DNA of 64,000 bases from Pulveribacter suum (lineage in GTDB: Bacteria; Pseudomonadota; Gammaproteobacteria; Burkholderiales; Burkholderiaceae_C). The notes under the pieces are model-generated. The model was not told the DNA's origin and made no database searches. It saw nothing but the letters and a program-made list of their open reading frames with translations. Made by a program: the position numbers and the translations under genes. This document shows, in pieces, positions 28,244 through 37,421 of this stretch. Position 1 is the first letter of the stretch; every line of letters begins with the position of its first letter. The stretch lies in the NCBI RefSeq assembly GCF_003013695.1, contig NZ_CP027792.1:496001-560000 (forward strand). The letters run 5' to 3'.

Positions 28244-29353
28244 ATGGACGCAGCCCTTGCCCAGATCTCGGAGCGCGTGCGCGACGCCGCCGCACGCCAC
28301 GCCCCCTTGCGCATCGCCGGTGCCGGCACAAAAGCCTTCCACCCCGACAGCCGCGCCGACCGCGACGCGCCGGCGCTGGACATGCGCGCGCTGGCCGGCG
28401 TCGTCAGCTACGAGCCCAGCGAGCTGGTCATCACCGCGCGCGCCGGCACGCCACTGGCCGAGGTGGAGGAGCTGCTGGCCGCGCACGGCCAGTGCCTGGC
28501 CTTCGAGCCGCCGCGTTTTGCCGCCGGCGGCACGGTGGGCGGCATGGTGGCGGCCGGCCTGTCGGGCCCGGCGCGCGCCAGCGCGGGCGCGGTGCGCGAC
28601 TTCGTGCTGGGCGTGCAGGTCATCAACGGCCGCGGCGAGCTGCTGCGCTTTGGCGGCCAGGTCATGAAGAACGTGGCCGGCTACGACGTCTCGCGCCTGA
28701 TGGCCGGCAGCTGGGGCCGGCTGGCCGCCATCACCGAGGTCAGCCTGAAGGTGCTGCCCTTCGCCCCGGCCGAGGCCACGCTGCGCTTCGATTGCAGCCA
28801 GGCCGACGCGCTGGCGCGCCTGAACGCCTGGGGCGGCCAGCCGCTGCCTTTGAACGCCAGCTGCTGGGTGGAGGATGGCGGCACCGGCCAGCTGTACGTG
28901 CGCCTGCGCGGCGCCCGCGCCGCTGTCGAAGCGGCCTGCCGCAGCATGGGCGGCGAGCTGCAGAGCGACCCCGGGGTGCCGCAGGACTGGCAGGACTGCC
29001 GCGACCAGCGCCTGCCCTGGTTTGCCCGGCGCGCGCCGCAGCGGGCGCTGTGGCGCCTGTCGCTGCCGCAGACCGCGCCGGTGCTGGCGCTGCCCCAGGG
29101 CGTGGCTGCCCCGCTGGTGGAGTGGCACGGCGCGCTGCGCTGGGTGCAGGCTGCGCCCGGGCACGGGCCCGCACTGGCGGCGCTGGCCCGCGAGGCAGGG
29201 GGAAGTGCTAGCCTTTTCATAGCTGCTGGCGCAGGCGGGGTGGGCGCTGCAGGCCTTTTTGACCTTGAAGACCCGGCGCTGGCCGCGATCCACCGGCGGC
29301 TCGCCCAGGCCTTCGACCCGGCCGGAGTCTTCGGCGCCGGCGGCGGCGGATGA
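28244..29353 (+). CDS. glcE: Glycolate oxidase FAD-binding subunit GlcE
   Basis: A 369-residue FAD-binding (PCMH type) subunit of glycolate oxidase, which oxidises glycolate to glyoxylate at the membrane. FAD-binding features are LRIAGAGTK, YEPSELVITARAGTPLAEVEELLA, FAAGGTVGGMVAAGLSGPAR and VMKNVAGYDVSRLMAGSWGRLAAITE. Residues of about 324-341 (SLFIAAGAGGVGAAGLF) are encoded by a copy of dispersed repeat A, so this stretch has no counterpart in a normal GlcE, where a conserved beta strand would be. It ends IHRRLAQAFDPAGVFG, which is family-typical. glcD, normally upstream, is absent here; the DUF1275 gene and glcF follow. Confidence 0.9.
   Translation: MDAALAQISERVRDAAARHAPLRIAGAGTKAFHPDSRADRDAPALDMRALAGVVSYEPSELVITARAGTPLAEVEELLAAHGQCLAFEPPRFAAGGTVGGMVAAGLSGPARASAGAVRDFVLGVQVINGRGELLRFGGQVMKNVAGYDVSRLMAGSWGRLAAITEVSLKVLPFAPAEATLRFDCSQADALARLNAWGGQPLPLNASCWVEDGGTGQLYVRLRGARAAVEAACRSMGGELQSDPGVPQDWQDCRDQRLPWFARRAPQRALWRLSLPQTAPVLALPQGVAAPLVEWHGALRWVQAAPGHGPALAALAREAGGSASLFIAAGAGGVGAAGLFDLEDPALAAIHRRLAQAFDPAGVFGAGGGG
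29215..29264 (+). repeat. Repeat family A, copy 9, inside the glcE coding sequence
   Basis: CATAGCTGCTGGCGCAGG followed by GCGCTGCAGGCCTTTTTG has the same layout as copy 1 at 656-700, including the GCAGGCCTTTTT end. The reading frame stays open through it. Confidence 0.75.
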
Positions 29354-29356
29354 GCC

Positions 29357-30169
29357 ATGCGCGTGCTGCGCCACCTCACGACGCGCCACCGCACGCTGGC
29401 CACCAACCGCACGCTGGGGCTGATGCTGGCCTTCAACGCCGGGGCGATGAACGCGGGCGGCTTCATGGCGGTGCACATGTACACCTCGCACATGACGGGC
29501 TTTCTGGCCACGCTGGCCGACAGCCTGGTGATCGGCGAGTTCGCGCTGGTGCTGGGGGCCATGGGCGCGCTGTGGGCCTTCATGTCGGGCGCCGGCACCA
29601 CGGCCATCTTGGTCAACTGGGCGCGCCAGCAGCGTCTGGAAGGCACCTGGGCGCTGCCGCTGCTGCTCGAAGCCGTGCTGATGCTGCTGTTCGGGCTGCT
29701 GGGCGCGGCGCTGCAGCAGTGGCCCACGCCGTTCGCCGTGCCGCTGGCGGTGCTGCTGCTGGCCTTCATGATGGGGCTGCAAAACGCCGTGGTCACCAAG
29801 ATGAGCTCGGCGCAGATCCGCACCACCCACATGACGGGCGTGGTCACCGACCTCGGCATGGAGCTGGGCAAGATGCTGTACTGGAACCGGCGCGGCACGC
29901 CCCGCGCCGCTGCCGTGCGGGCCAACCGCGAGCGCACGCGGCTGTTTGCCAGCTTGCTGGGGCTGTTTCTGGCCGGCGGCGTGGTGGGCGCGGCGGGCTT
30001 CCAGCACGTGGGCTTCGTGTGGGTGGTGCCGCAGGCCGCGCTGCTGCTGGCGCTGTCGCTGCCGCCCGTGCTGGCCGACCTGCAGCGCCTGGCGCGGCGC
30101 CGCGCCGCGCGGCCCGGCGATGGATCCGACACTGATTTGAGCGACGACACACCATGCAGACCACGCTAG
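29357..30169 (+). CDS. YoaK family (DUF1275) membrane protein
   Basis: A 270-residue membrane protein of the YoaK/DUF1275 family. It has about six hydrophobic helices, with the family motifs LAFNAGAMNAGGFMAV, YTSHMTGFLATLADS and the repeat-like RTTHMTGVVTDLGMELGK. The function of the family is not established. It lies between glcE (3-base gap) and glcF (16-base overlap), so it is co-transcribed with glycolate oxidase. A role in glycolate uptake or folding of the membrane-bound oxidase is possible but is inference. Confidence 0.88.
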   Translation: MRVLRHLTTRHRTLATNRTLGLMLAFNAGAMNAGGFMAVHMYTSHMTGFLATLADSLVIGEFALVLGAMGALWAFMSGAGTTAILVNWARQQRLEGTWALPLLLEAVLMLLFGLLGAALQQWPTPFAVPLAVLLLAFMMGLQNAVVTKMSSAQIRTTHMTGVVTDLGMELGKMLYWNRRGTPRAAAVRANRERTRLFASLLGLFLAGGVVGAAGFQHVGFVWVVPQAALLLALSLPPVLADLQRLARRRAARPGDGSDTDLSDDTPCRPR

Positions 30170-31419
30170 CTCCCCAATACGCCGGCACGCCCGAAGGGCA
30201 GGAGGCCGAGGCCATCCTGCGCAAGTGCGTGCACTGCGGCTTTTGCACCGCCACCTGCCCCACCTACCAGCTGCTGGGCGACGAGCTCGATGGGCCGCGC
30301 GGGCGCATCTACCTCATCAAGCAGGTGCTGGAGGGCCACGAGCCCACGCGCAAGACGCAGCTGCACCTGGACCGCTGCCTGACCTGCCGCAACTGCGAGA
30401 GCACCTGCCCCAGCGGCGTTCAGTACGGCCACCTGGTGGACATCGGCCGCAAGATCGTCGACGAAAAAGTGCCGCGCCCACTGGCCGAGCGCGCCACCCG
30501 CTGGGCGCTCAAGGAAGGCCTGCCCTCGCCGCTGTTCGGCCCGGCCATGAAGGTGGGCCAGGCCGTGCGCGGCCTGCTGCCGCAGGTGCTGCGCGAGAAG
30601 GTGCCACCGGCTAGCTCGCCCGAGCAGCGCGCGCGGCCCTGGCCCACGCGCCACCACGCCCGCCGCGTGCTGATGCTGGCCGGCTGCGTGCAGCCTGCCA
30701 TGGCGCCCAATATCAACGCCGCCACGGCCCGGGTGCTGGACGCCGCCGGCATCGAGTGCGTGATCGCGCGCGAGGCCGGCTGCTGCGGGGCTGTCCGGTT
30801 CCACCTGAACGACCAGGACGGCGGCCTGGCGCAGATGCGCGCCAACATCGACGCCTGGTGGCCCTACGTGGAGCGGGGCGAGGTGGAATGCCTGGTCATC
30901 AACGCCTCGGGCTGCGGCGTTACCGTCAAGGAATATGGCCACCTGCTGCGCGGCGACGCGCAGTACGCCGAGCGCGCCGCGCGCATCAGCCAGCTGGCGC
31001 GCGACGTGTCCGAACTGCTGCCCGAGCTGGTGACGCATTTGAAGGGCCGCGTGCGCCCGCCGTCGGCGCCGCTGGCCTACCACCCGCCGTGCACGCTGCA
31101 GCACGGCCAGAAGCTGCGCGGCGGCGTCGAGCAGGGGCTGGCGGCCCTGGGCTTCGAGCTGCGCCTGGCGCGCGTCGAGGCGCACCTGTGCTGCGGCTCG
31201 GCCGGCACCTACTCGGTGCTGCACCCCGAGCTGTCGCACCAGCTGCGCGAGCGCAAGCTGGGCGCCCTGGGCGAGGTCTTCGCCGACCAGCCGCCCGCTG
31301 CCATCTTGTCGGGCAACGTGGGCTGCATCCAGCACCTGCAGGGCGGCACGGCCACGCCCGTGCGCCACTGGATCGAAGTGCTGGACGACGCCCTGGCCGG
31401 CCCCGGCACGCCCGCCTGA
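30154..31419 (+). CDS. glcF: Glycolate oxidase iron-sulfur subunit GlcF
   Basis: A 421-residue electron-transfer subunit. It has two 4Fe-4S motifs, CVHCGFCTATCP (near 25-36) and CLTCRNCESTCP (near 73-84), then two CCG domains (EAGCCGAVRFHLN and CTLQHGQKL...LCCGSAGTYS). It passes electrons from the flavin subunits to quinone. The 5' end overlaps the DUF1275 gene by 16 bases. A terminator-like hairpin follows at 31475. Confidence 0.95.
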   Translation: MQTTLAPQYAGTPEGQEAEAILRKCVHCGFCTATCPTYQLLGDELDGPRGRIYLIKQVLEGHEPTRKTQLHLDRCLTCRNCESTCPSGVQYGHLVDIGRKIVDEKVPRPLAERATRWALKEGLPSPLFGPAMKVGQAVRGLLPQVLREKVPPASSPEQRARPWPTRHHARRVLMLAGCVQPAMAPNINAATARVLDAAGIECVIAREAGCCGAVRFHLNDQDGGLAQMRANIDAWWPYVERGEVECLVINASGCGVTVKEYGHLLRGDAQYAERAARISQLARDVSELLPELVTHLKGRVRPPSAPLAYHPPCTLQHGQKLRGGVEQGLAALGFELRLARVEAHLCCGSAGTYSVLHPELSHQLRERKLGALGEVFADQPPAAILSGNVGCIQHLQGGTATPVRHWIEVLDDALAGPGTPA

Positions 31420-31474
31420 GCGGCCCGGCCCGCCGCCGCCGGGTGCTGGCATGATGGCGGGTTTCGTCCGCTTT

Positions 31475-31501
31475 GCCGCATCTGCGCTGCGGCGCTTTTT
31501 C
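31475..31501 (+). terminator. Rho-independent terminator after glcF
   Basis: GCCGCA and TGCGGC form a six-pair stem around a short loop, followed by GCTTTTTC. It sits 55 bases after glcF and nine bases before proQ, so the proQ transcript must start at or after it, or read through it. Confidence 0.6.
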
Positions 31502-31509
31502 TTGCAGCC

Positions 31510-32319
31510 ATGACCGATCCCGTAAACGCCCCCCCCGCCCCTGAAGCCTCCCCCGCACCCGCGCCGCAAGAAGGCCCGCAGCGGCCCGCCCGGCGGGGCC
31601 GCCGCGGCGCAGGCGCGCCCGGCGCGCAGCAGCAGCAAGGCGGCGCTGCGGCGCCGCGGCGCACCCACCCGCTGCTGGAGCAGCTGGCCCAGTGGCACCC
31701 GCAGCTGTTCGGCGCGCAGCCGCTGCCGCTCAAGCGCGGCATCTTCCACGACCTGCTGGCGGCCCACGAGGAGATCGACAAGGACGCGCTCAAGCTGGCG
31801 CTGGCGATTCACACGCGCTCCACGCGCTACCTGAATGTGGTGGCCAACGGCCAGCAGCGCCACGACCTGTCGGGCCAGCCGGTGGAGGCCATGGCGCCGG
31901 AACACGTGCACCACGCCCTGCTGGAGGTGTTTCGCCGGCGCAAGCCGCGCGATGGCGAGGACCTGACCTCCAAGCTGCGCCGACGCATTGCTCTGGCCTA
32001 TGAGGCCAGTGGCCTGACGCGGGGCGCCTACGACACGCTGGTGCGCGGGCGCGACGAGGCGGCCAACGCCCTGCTGGACGAGGCCTTTGCCGAAGTCGCC
32101 GAGCGTGATGCCCGGGCCGAAGCGCTGCTGCGCGCTTTTGAGGCCAGCAGCGCCACGCCCGAGCACTTTGCCGACATGTACGGCATGGACCGCCGCCAGG
32201 TCACGCAGCAGCTGGCGCGCGCCCGCCGCCTGCGCGAGGCGGCTGCGCCACAACCCGAAGGCCATGCATCCGCGGCCGATGAGCCGCCCGCCGACGCGCC
32301 GCCCGCCGACGCGCAGTAG
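31510..32319 (+). CDS. proQ: ProQ/FinO family RNA chaperone
   Basis: A 269-residue protein with a ProQ/FinO RNA-binding domain at about 55-160: HPLLEQLAQWHPQLFG, LPLKRGIFHDLLAA, LKLALAIHTRSTRYLNVVANGQQRHDLSG. The N-terminal 50 residues are Pro/Arg/Ala/Gln-rich and likely disordered; the C-terminal tail repeats PPADA. ProQ proteins bind structured sRNAs and mRNA 3' ends. A Lys/Arg-poor C-terminal extension of about 100 residues distinguishes it from E. coli ProQ. Confidence 0.88.
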   Translation: MTDPVNAPPAPEASPAPAPQEGPQRPARRGRRGAGAPGAQQQQGGAAAPRRTHPLLEQLAQWHPQLFGAQPLPLKRGIFHDLLAAHEEIDKDALKLALAIHTRSTRYLNVVANGQQRHDLSGQPVEAMAPEHVHHALLEVFRRRKPRDGEDLTSKLRRRIALAYEASGLTRGAYDTLVRGRDEAANALLDEAFAEVAERDARAEALLRAFEASSATPEHFADMYGMDRRQVTQQLARARRLREAAAPQPEGHASAADEPPADAPPADAQ

Positions 32320-32354
32320 CCCGTCAGGCTCCTGACGAGCCGGGAGGGCCTGGC

Positions 32355-32927
32355 CTACTTGCTGCCCAAGCCGGTCACCGACGTTTGCGGCTGACCGCTG
32401 GCGGCGCCCGCGTTGTTCGGGTTGCCGGCGGCCGTGCCTTCAGCGCCCGGCGTGCCCGAGCGGGTGCCGCTGGTGCTGGGGCTGCTCGTGCCGGCCGTGC
32501 TGCCGCCGTTGCTTCCCGCCGCGGGGCCGGAGGCGCCGGCATCGCCCGTGCCGGGCCCCATCGGGGACGGCGCACTGGTGCTGATGCCTGCCGGGTTGAC
32601 GGCGGCGCGCTCGCCCTGCGTGGGAGCGGGCACGGGTGTGGGGTCACCCTGCGCGGGGCTGCGGTTGCCCTCCGAAGGCGTGGCGGGATCCGAGGGCAGG
32701 GCAGGCGGTTGCGAGGCCGGCAGTGCAGACGCCGCCGCGCCCGCTGCGGGCGCCGTGGTGGCAGCCGGCGCGCTGGCGCCGGGCAGGTCGCGCAGCGGCG
32801 GCTGGTTGGTGCTGGGCGGGGTGCGATCGTTGCGGTCGCAGCCGACCAGGGCCGCCGCGCCGGCGACGGCCAGGGCGAGAGTCAGGTGGGAGCAGGCGCG
32901 AAGGCCGCGGAAGGACGCGAGGGACAT
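32355..32927 (-). CDS. Low-complexity lipoprotein
   Basis: A 190-residue predicted lipoprotein. AAALVGC ends the signal near residue 31, then the chain is almost wholly Pro, Ala, Ser, Thr, Gly and Asn, with runs such as GTSSPSTSGTRSGTPGAEG. No fold is recognisable, so it is probably a flexible envelope-attached protein. ATG 32927 has AGGAG five bases upstream, better than the TTG at 32942. Convergent with proQ, 35 bases apart. Low complexity makes homology assignments unreliable. Confidence 0.7.
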   Translation of the reverse strand: MSLASFRGLRACSHLTLALAVAGAAALVGCDRNDRTPPSTNQPPLRDLPGASAPAATTAPAAGAAASALPASQPPALPSDPATPSEGNRSPAQGDPTPVPAPTQGERAAVNPAGISTSAPSPMGPGTGDAGASGPAAGSNGGSTAGTSSPSTSGTRSGTPGAEGTAAGNPNNAGAASGQPQTSVTGLGSK

Positions 32928-33058
32928 GGGCGCTCCTGTCAAAGAATGCGAGAGGTGCCGCCATCGTGGTGTCGGCGCGCGCAGGCGCCGGCGCGCGCTT
33001 GGCGCCGCGCAGCGTCAGGCCAGGGCGCCAGGGCCTGTAGGCCGCGCCGCTGGCGCTG

Positions 33059-33928
33059 CTAGCGCCGCCAGGCCGCTGCCAGGGCCGCGCCGATGACCAG
33101 CGCGCCGCCCAGCAGCGTGCGCAGCGTGGGCTCGGCAGCGCCGGCCAGCATGGACGAGCCGCTGGCAAACACCACCTCCGACAGCATGACCACCGCCGTG
33201 GTGCCGGCCGCCAGGCGCGCCGCGCCGTACTGCAGCGCCCAGTTGCCGGCCAGCAGCAGCAGCGCCAGCGCGGCGGCCACGCCGGCCCAGGCGATGTCGA
33301 ATGGCGGGAAGGCCGGCACCCGCCCCAGTGCGTGGCCGGCCGCGGCGGTGGCCAGCGCCATCAGCAGGCAGCCGCTGAACATGGCCAGCATGCGTGCCTG
33401 GCCGGGCACGGCCTGCAGCCGGCGCAGCAGCACATTGGTCAGCGCGAACATGAAGCCGCCCAGCAGGGCCAGCGCGTCCGCCAGGCCCAGGGCGGTGCCC
33501 AGGCGGTCCGCGCTGCCGGCCGGCCACAGCACCAGCAGCACCCCGGCGAAGGCCAGGGCCAGCCGCGCCAGCGCCGCGCCCGTAGGCCGCTCGCCCAGGA
33601 TGCGCCAGGCCAGCAGCACGGCCCAGGCGGGCATCAGATAGAACAGCAAGATGACGCGCACCACGTCGCCGATGGAGATCGCCCAGTTGAAGGCCACGTT
33701 GTTCAACCCCGAGCTGAGGGCCAGCAGGGCCAGCGCCGGCACGGCGCGCATCTGGCGCCACAGGCCGGGGCGTAGCACGCTGAAGCCCAGCACGATGGCG
33801 GCATACATCAGCGCCGTGGCCCACAGCGGGTGCAGGCCGGCGCCCAGCATCTGCCGAAACGGCCACCAGGCCAGCCCCCAGATCAGGGCGTTGGACAGCA
33901 GGGCCAGTACGGGCAGGGGAGAATGCAT
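33059..33928 (-). CDS. EamA/DMT family transporter
   Basis: A 289-residue drug/metabolite transporter with ten hydrophobic helices arranged as two EamA repeats (first ending near FAGVLLVLWPAG, second near GALVIGAALAAAW). The GERPT and MLSEVVFASGSSMLAG motifs occupy the usual spots. Substrate is unknown. It follows lplT on the same strand with a copy of repeat A filling the 70-base gap. Confidence 0.85.
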   Translation of the reverse strand: MHSPLPVLALLSNALIWGLAWWPFRQMLGAGLHPLWATALMYAAIVLGFSVLRPGLWRQMRAVPALALLALSSGLNNVAFNWAISIGDVVRVILLFYLMPAWAVLLAWRILGERPTGAALARLALAFAGVLLVLWPAGSADRLGTALGLADALALLGGFMFALTNVLLRRLQAVPGQARMLAMFSGCLLMALATAAAGHALGRVPAFPPFDIAWAGVAAALALLLLAGNWALQYGAARLAAGTTAVVMLSEVVFASGSSMLAGAAEPTLRTLLGGALVIGAALAAAWRR

Positions 33929-33930
33929 GC

Positions 33931-33983
33931 AAAAAACGGCTCCGGCGCTTGCAGGGCAAGCGCTGGCAGCTATCAAATCAGGA
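33931..33983 (-). repeat. Dispersed repeat family A, copy 10
   Basis: A full reverse copy: AACGGCTCCGGCGCTTGC, a short loop, then CAAGCGCTGGCAGCTATC. It begins three bases upstream of the EamA start codon, so it would form the 5' end of that message. Confidence 0.8.
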
Positions 33984-33997
33984 GGTGCCCCGGCGAC

Positions 33998-35275
33998 TCA
34001 GTGATGGTCGCTGCGGGCGATCTTCAGCAGCTGCTCCATCTCCTGGGCGTGGCAGCGCGTGTTGTAGCGGTGCCAGCGCCCGATCAGCCACATGACCACG
34101 GCCACCAGCAGGCCGAAGATGGAGATCGCGCCGAAGGCCGACAGGCCGAACTTGGTGGACAGGCTGTAGAACGCCCCCATGCCGAGGATGGCCGCCTGCT
34201 CGTTGAAGTTCTGCACGGCGATGGAGCGGCCCGCGCCCATCAGGTTGTGGCCGCGGTGCTGCAGCAGCGCGTTCATCGGCACGACCAGGAAACCCCCCAG
34301 CCCGCCCAGGATGATGAGAAAGGGGATGGCCAGCCAGATGCTGTGGATGACGTTCATCAGCATCACGAACACGCCCATGGCGATGCCCAGCGGGATGACG
34401 CGGGTGGCGGTGTCCAGGCGCATGCGCATCGAGGCCAGCACCGCGCCGACGGCCGTGCCGATGGCCACCACGCCCACCAGGGCCGAGGCCTGCGTCACGC
34501 CGTAGCCCAAGGCGGCGGCGCTCCAGGCCAGCACGATGTAGCGCAGGTTGCCCGACACGCCCCAGAACAGGGTGGTGGTGGACAGCGAGATCTGCCCCAG
34601 CCGGTCGCGCCACAGGCGGCTGTTGCAGGTCCAGAAGTCGGGCAGCAGCGCCAGCGGGTTGCGCGGCATGGGGCGCATCTCCACGCCGGTGTGGGGAATG
34701 CGCAGGTTGAACCACGCGGCCAGGCCGTAGATGGGCACCAGCGCCATGATGGCCGCCTCGGCGGGCAAGGTGATGCCGAAATCCAGCAGCGGAAAGTCCA
34801 GCCCCAGCAGCAGGCTAGAGAGGTGCGGCGCCACCAGCTGGCCGCCCAGCAGCACGCCCAGGATGATGGAGGCGATGGTCAGCCCCTCGATCCAGCCGTT
34901 GGCCTGCACCAGCTGGGACGCCGGCAGCAGCTCGGTCAGGATGCCGTACTTGGCCGGCGAATACGCGGCCGCGCCCAGGCCGACCACGGCGTAGGCCAGC
35001 AGCGGGTGCGAGCCGTAGAGCATCATCAGGCAGCCCACCATCTTGATGGCGTTGCTCAGCAGCATGACGCGGCCCTTGGGCTGGGAGTCGGCGAACGCGC
35101 CGACGAAGGGCGCCAGCACCACGTAGAACAGCGCGAACATGGGCACCAGGGCGGCGCGCTGCCACTCGGCAGCGCCGCCAGTGCGCAGCAGTTCCACCGC
35201 GGTCACGAACAGGGCATTGTCGGCCAGCGAGCTGAAAAACTGCGCCGACATGATGGTGTAGAAACCGCGCTTCAT
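33998..35275 (-). CDS. lplT: Lysophospholipid transporter LplT-like MFS protein
   Basis: A 425-residue MFS protein with about 12 helices. Its N-terminus MKRGFYTIMSAQFFSSLADNALFV and ADSQPKGRVMLLSNAIKMVG, AAYSPAKYGILTELLP and PMNALLQHRGHNLMGAGRSIAVQNFNEQAAIL blocks match LplT. LplT flips lysophospholipids into the cytoplasm for re-acylation by Aas; no aas gene is in this window. The start at 35275 gives the standard LplT N-terminus. It is divergent from alr with a 141-base gap. Confidence 0.9.
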   Translation of the reverse strand: MKRGFYTIMSAQFFSSLADNALFVTAVELLRTGGAAEWQRAALVPMFALFYVVLAPFVGAFADSQPKGRVMLLSNAIKMVGCLMMLYGSHPLLAYAVVGLGAAAYSPAKYGILTELLPASQLVQANGWIEGLTIASIILGVLLGGQLVAPHLSSLLLGLDFPLLDFGITLPAEAAIMALVPIYGLAAWFNLRIPHTGVEMRPMPRNPLALLPDFWTCNSRLWRDRLGQISLSTTTLFWGVSGNLRYIVLAWSAAALGYGVTQASALVGVVAIGTAVGAVLASMRMRLDTATRVIPLGIAMGVFVMLMNVIHSIWLAIPFLIILGGLGGFLVVPMNALLQHRGHNLMGAGRSIAVQNFNEQAAILGMGAFYSLSTKFGLSAFGAISIFGLLVAVVMWLIGRWHRYNTRCHAQEMEQLLKIARSDHH

Positions 35276-35416
35276 CGGGGGGGCGAGAAAACCATCAGCC
35301 GCGCTGATGGTTATTGAAAAGTCCAAACACTCCGGGGAGCGACGGGCGGTTATAGCACGCAGGCCCCAGGGGCCGATGCCAGAATGGGACGCGTTTTCCC
35401 CTCTGTACGAGCTGCC

Positions 35417-36517
35417 ATGCCGCGCCCCATCCAAGCCACCATCCACCCTGCAGCGCTGCGCGCCAACCTGGAGCGCGCCCGCCGCGCCGCGCCGGACGCG
35501 CGCCTGTGGGCCGTGGTCAAGGCCAATGCCTACGGGCACGGCATCGAGCGCGTCTGGAGCGCCGTGCGCGCGGCCGACGGCATTGCCCTGCTGGACCTGG
35601 ACGAGGCCGAGCGCGTGCGCGCGCTGGGTTGGCGCGGCCCCCTCTTGCTGCTGGAAGGCGTGTTCGAGCCGCGCGACCTGGAGCTGTGTTCGCGCCTGTC
35701 GCTGTGGCACACGGTGCACTGCGACGCGCAGATCGACTGGCTGTCGGCGCACAAGACGCACGCGCCGCACCGCGTCTTTCTGAAGATGAACTCGGGCATG
35801 AACCGCCTGGGCTTTGCGCCCGGGCGCTTTCGCGCCGCTTTTGCGCGCCTGTCGGCCCTGCCGCAGGTGGACGAGATCTCGCTGATGACGCATTTCTCCG
35901 ACGCCGACGGCCCGCGCGGCATCAGCCACCAGCTGGCTGCCTTCCAGGGCGCCACCGAGGACCTGCCGGGCGAGCGCAGCATCTGCAACAGCGCTGCCCT
36001 GTTGCGCCACGGCCTGCAGGCCGAGGTGCGCCTGGACTGGGTGCGCGCCGGCATCGCCCTGTACGGCGGCGCGCCCGACCATCCCGAGCGCACGGCAGGC
36101 GACTGGGGCCTGCAGCCCGCCATGACGCTGGCCTCACGCCTGATCGGCGTGCAGCAACTGGGCGAAGGCGACACCGTGGGCTACGGCTCGCGCTTTGCCG
36201 CGCCCGCACCCATGCGCATTGGCGTGGTGGCTTGCGGCTATGCCGACGGCTACCCGCGCCACGCGCCCACCGGCACGCCGGTGCTGGTGGATGGCGTGCG
36301 CACCCGCGTGGTGGGCCGCGTCAGCATGGACATGCTGGCCGTGGACCTGGCGCCCGTGCCCGGCGCCGCCATCGGCAGCGAGGTGACGCTGTGGGGCCGC
36401 GGCCCTGGTGGCGCCGTGCTGCCCATCGACGAAGTGGCCGAGGCGGCCGGCACCATCGGCTACGAGCTGATGTGCGCGCTGGCCCCGCGCGTGCCGGTGG
36501 TCACGGACGAGGCCTGA
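35417..36517 (+). CDS. alr: Alanine racemase
   Basis: A 366-residue PLP enzyme that makes D-alanine for peptidoglycan. The PLP lysine lies in [11 protein letters not shown] near residue 35. The second-strand motif [10 protein letters not shown] and the catalytic-tyrosine region [10 protein letters not shown] are present, followed by [11 protein letters not shown]. The size is that of a DadX-like protein. The lplT-alr neighbourhood is common in Comamonadaceae. It is followed 17 bases later by an unknown membrane protein. Confidence 0.94.
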   Translation: MPRPIQATIHPAALRANLERARRAAPDARLWAVVKANAYGHGIERVWSAVRAADGIALLDLDEAERVRALGWRGPLLLLEGVFEPRDLELCSRLSLWHTVHCDAQIDWLSAHKTHAPHRVFLKMNSGMNRLGFAPGRFRAAFARLSALPQVDEISLMTHFSDADGPRGISHQLAAFQGATEDLPGERSICNSAALLRHGLQAEVRLDWVRAGIALYGGAPDHPERTAGDWGLQPAMTLASRLIGVQQLGEGDTVGYGSRFAAPAPMRIGVVACGYADGYPRHAPTGTPVLVDGVRTRVVGRVSMDMLAVDLAPVPGAAIGSEVTLWGRGPGGAVLPIDEVAEAAGTIGYELMCALAPRVPVVTDEA

Positions 36518-36534
36518 GGCCAGGCCGAGCCGCC

Positions 36535-37371
36535 GTGAGCCGCCGCGCCGCGCCCGCACGCAAGGCCGCCTCCGGCTGGGGCCGGGTGCACGCGCCGCAG
36601 CGCGCGCTGGCGACCAGCCTCGCGCGCCGCCACAGCCTGCGCCTGCACGGCTGGATCATCGGCAGCTTCATGCTGGCCCTCATGTGGAGCGTCTCGCGCC
36701 TGCTGATGGCGCTGGGCATGCAGTCGCTGGCGCTGCGCTACCTGGCCACGCTGGGCGTGGGCTACCTGGCCTATCTGCTGGTGCTGCGCCTGTGGGCCGG
36801 CTGGCTGGTGCGCAGCCCCAAGCGGCGCAAGGACGAAGGCAGCAGCTGGGTGGATGGCGGCCTGCCTTCGGTGGATGGCCGCAGCGGCGGCGCCAGCAGC
36901 TCCTGGAGCAGCGGGGGCGGCGGGCGCTTTGCCGGCGGCGGTGCCAGCGGCGACTTTGGCGGCAGCGCCGAGGCGGGCACCGGCCTTTTCGACGGCAGCC
37001 TGGGCGACGCCGCCAGCGGCGCGCTGGACGCAGCCGCCGGCGCCGACGAGGGCGCGGTGGTGGTCGTGCCGGTGCTGGCGATCTTCGTGCTGGGCGCGGC
37101 GCTGCTGGCGGGCGCCGGCGCCCTGGCCTGGCTGTACTTTAGCTCCGAGGTGCTGCTGGCCGTGGCGGTGGAGCTGGCGTTCTCGGTGGCCGCCGCGCGC
37201 GCCCTGATGGGCGCCGAGCGCGCCGGCTGGCTGGGCGCCGCCGTGCGCCTGACCTGGAAGCCGCTGCTGGCGGCCACCGTCTGCGCCGCGCTGCTGGGCG
37301 CGGCCGTGCAGTACGCCCTGCCCGAGGCGCAGTCGCTGCCGCACGCGGTGCGCCTGCTGCGCGGGCGCTGA
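36535..37371 (+). CDS. Unrecognised membrane protein downstream of alr
   Basis: A 278-residue protein, reading from a GTG start. Two hydrophobic stretches lie at about 40-95. A Ser/Gly-rich low-complexity linker of about 60 residues follows (SGGASSSWSSGGGGRFAGGG), then two or three C-terminal helices. The Gly/Ser linker between membrane blocks resembles TPM-domain or similar envelope proteins only superficially; I do not recognise a family. The frame is open far upstream through alr, but the GTG at 36535 is the first start after the alr stop. Confidence 0.65.
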   Translation: MSRRAAPARKAASGWGRVHAPQRALATSLARRHSLRLHGWIIGSFMLALMWSVSRLLMALGMQSLALRYLATLGVGYLAYLLVLRLWAGWLVRSPKRRKDEGSSWVDGGLPSVDGRSGGASSSWSSGGGGRFAGGGASGDFGGSAEAGTGLFDGSLGDAASGALDAAAGADEGAVVVVPVLAIFVLGAALLAGAGALAWLYFSSEVLLAVAVELAFSVAAARALMGAERAGWLGAAVRLTWKPLLAATVCAALLGAAVQYALPEAQSLPHAVRLLRGR

Positions 37372-37421
37372 CCGGCGCGGTAAGCACCGCTAAAACCATT
37401 TTCGCAAAATAGTCTTTCCCT

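Noticed and set aside
27071..30007. 978-codon leftward open frame opposite SMP-30, glcE and the DUF1275 gene
   Set aside because: His/Gln/Arg/Ala-rich translation with no domain; the plus-strand frames hold recognisable proteins. It is an artefact of high GC.
32355..32927. Adhesin or autotransporter passenger
   Set aside because: The Ser/Thr/Gly/Ala/Pro low-complexity chain has no beta-barrel or repeat unit; only the lipobox is informative.
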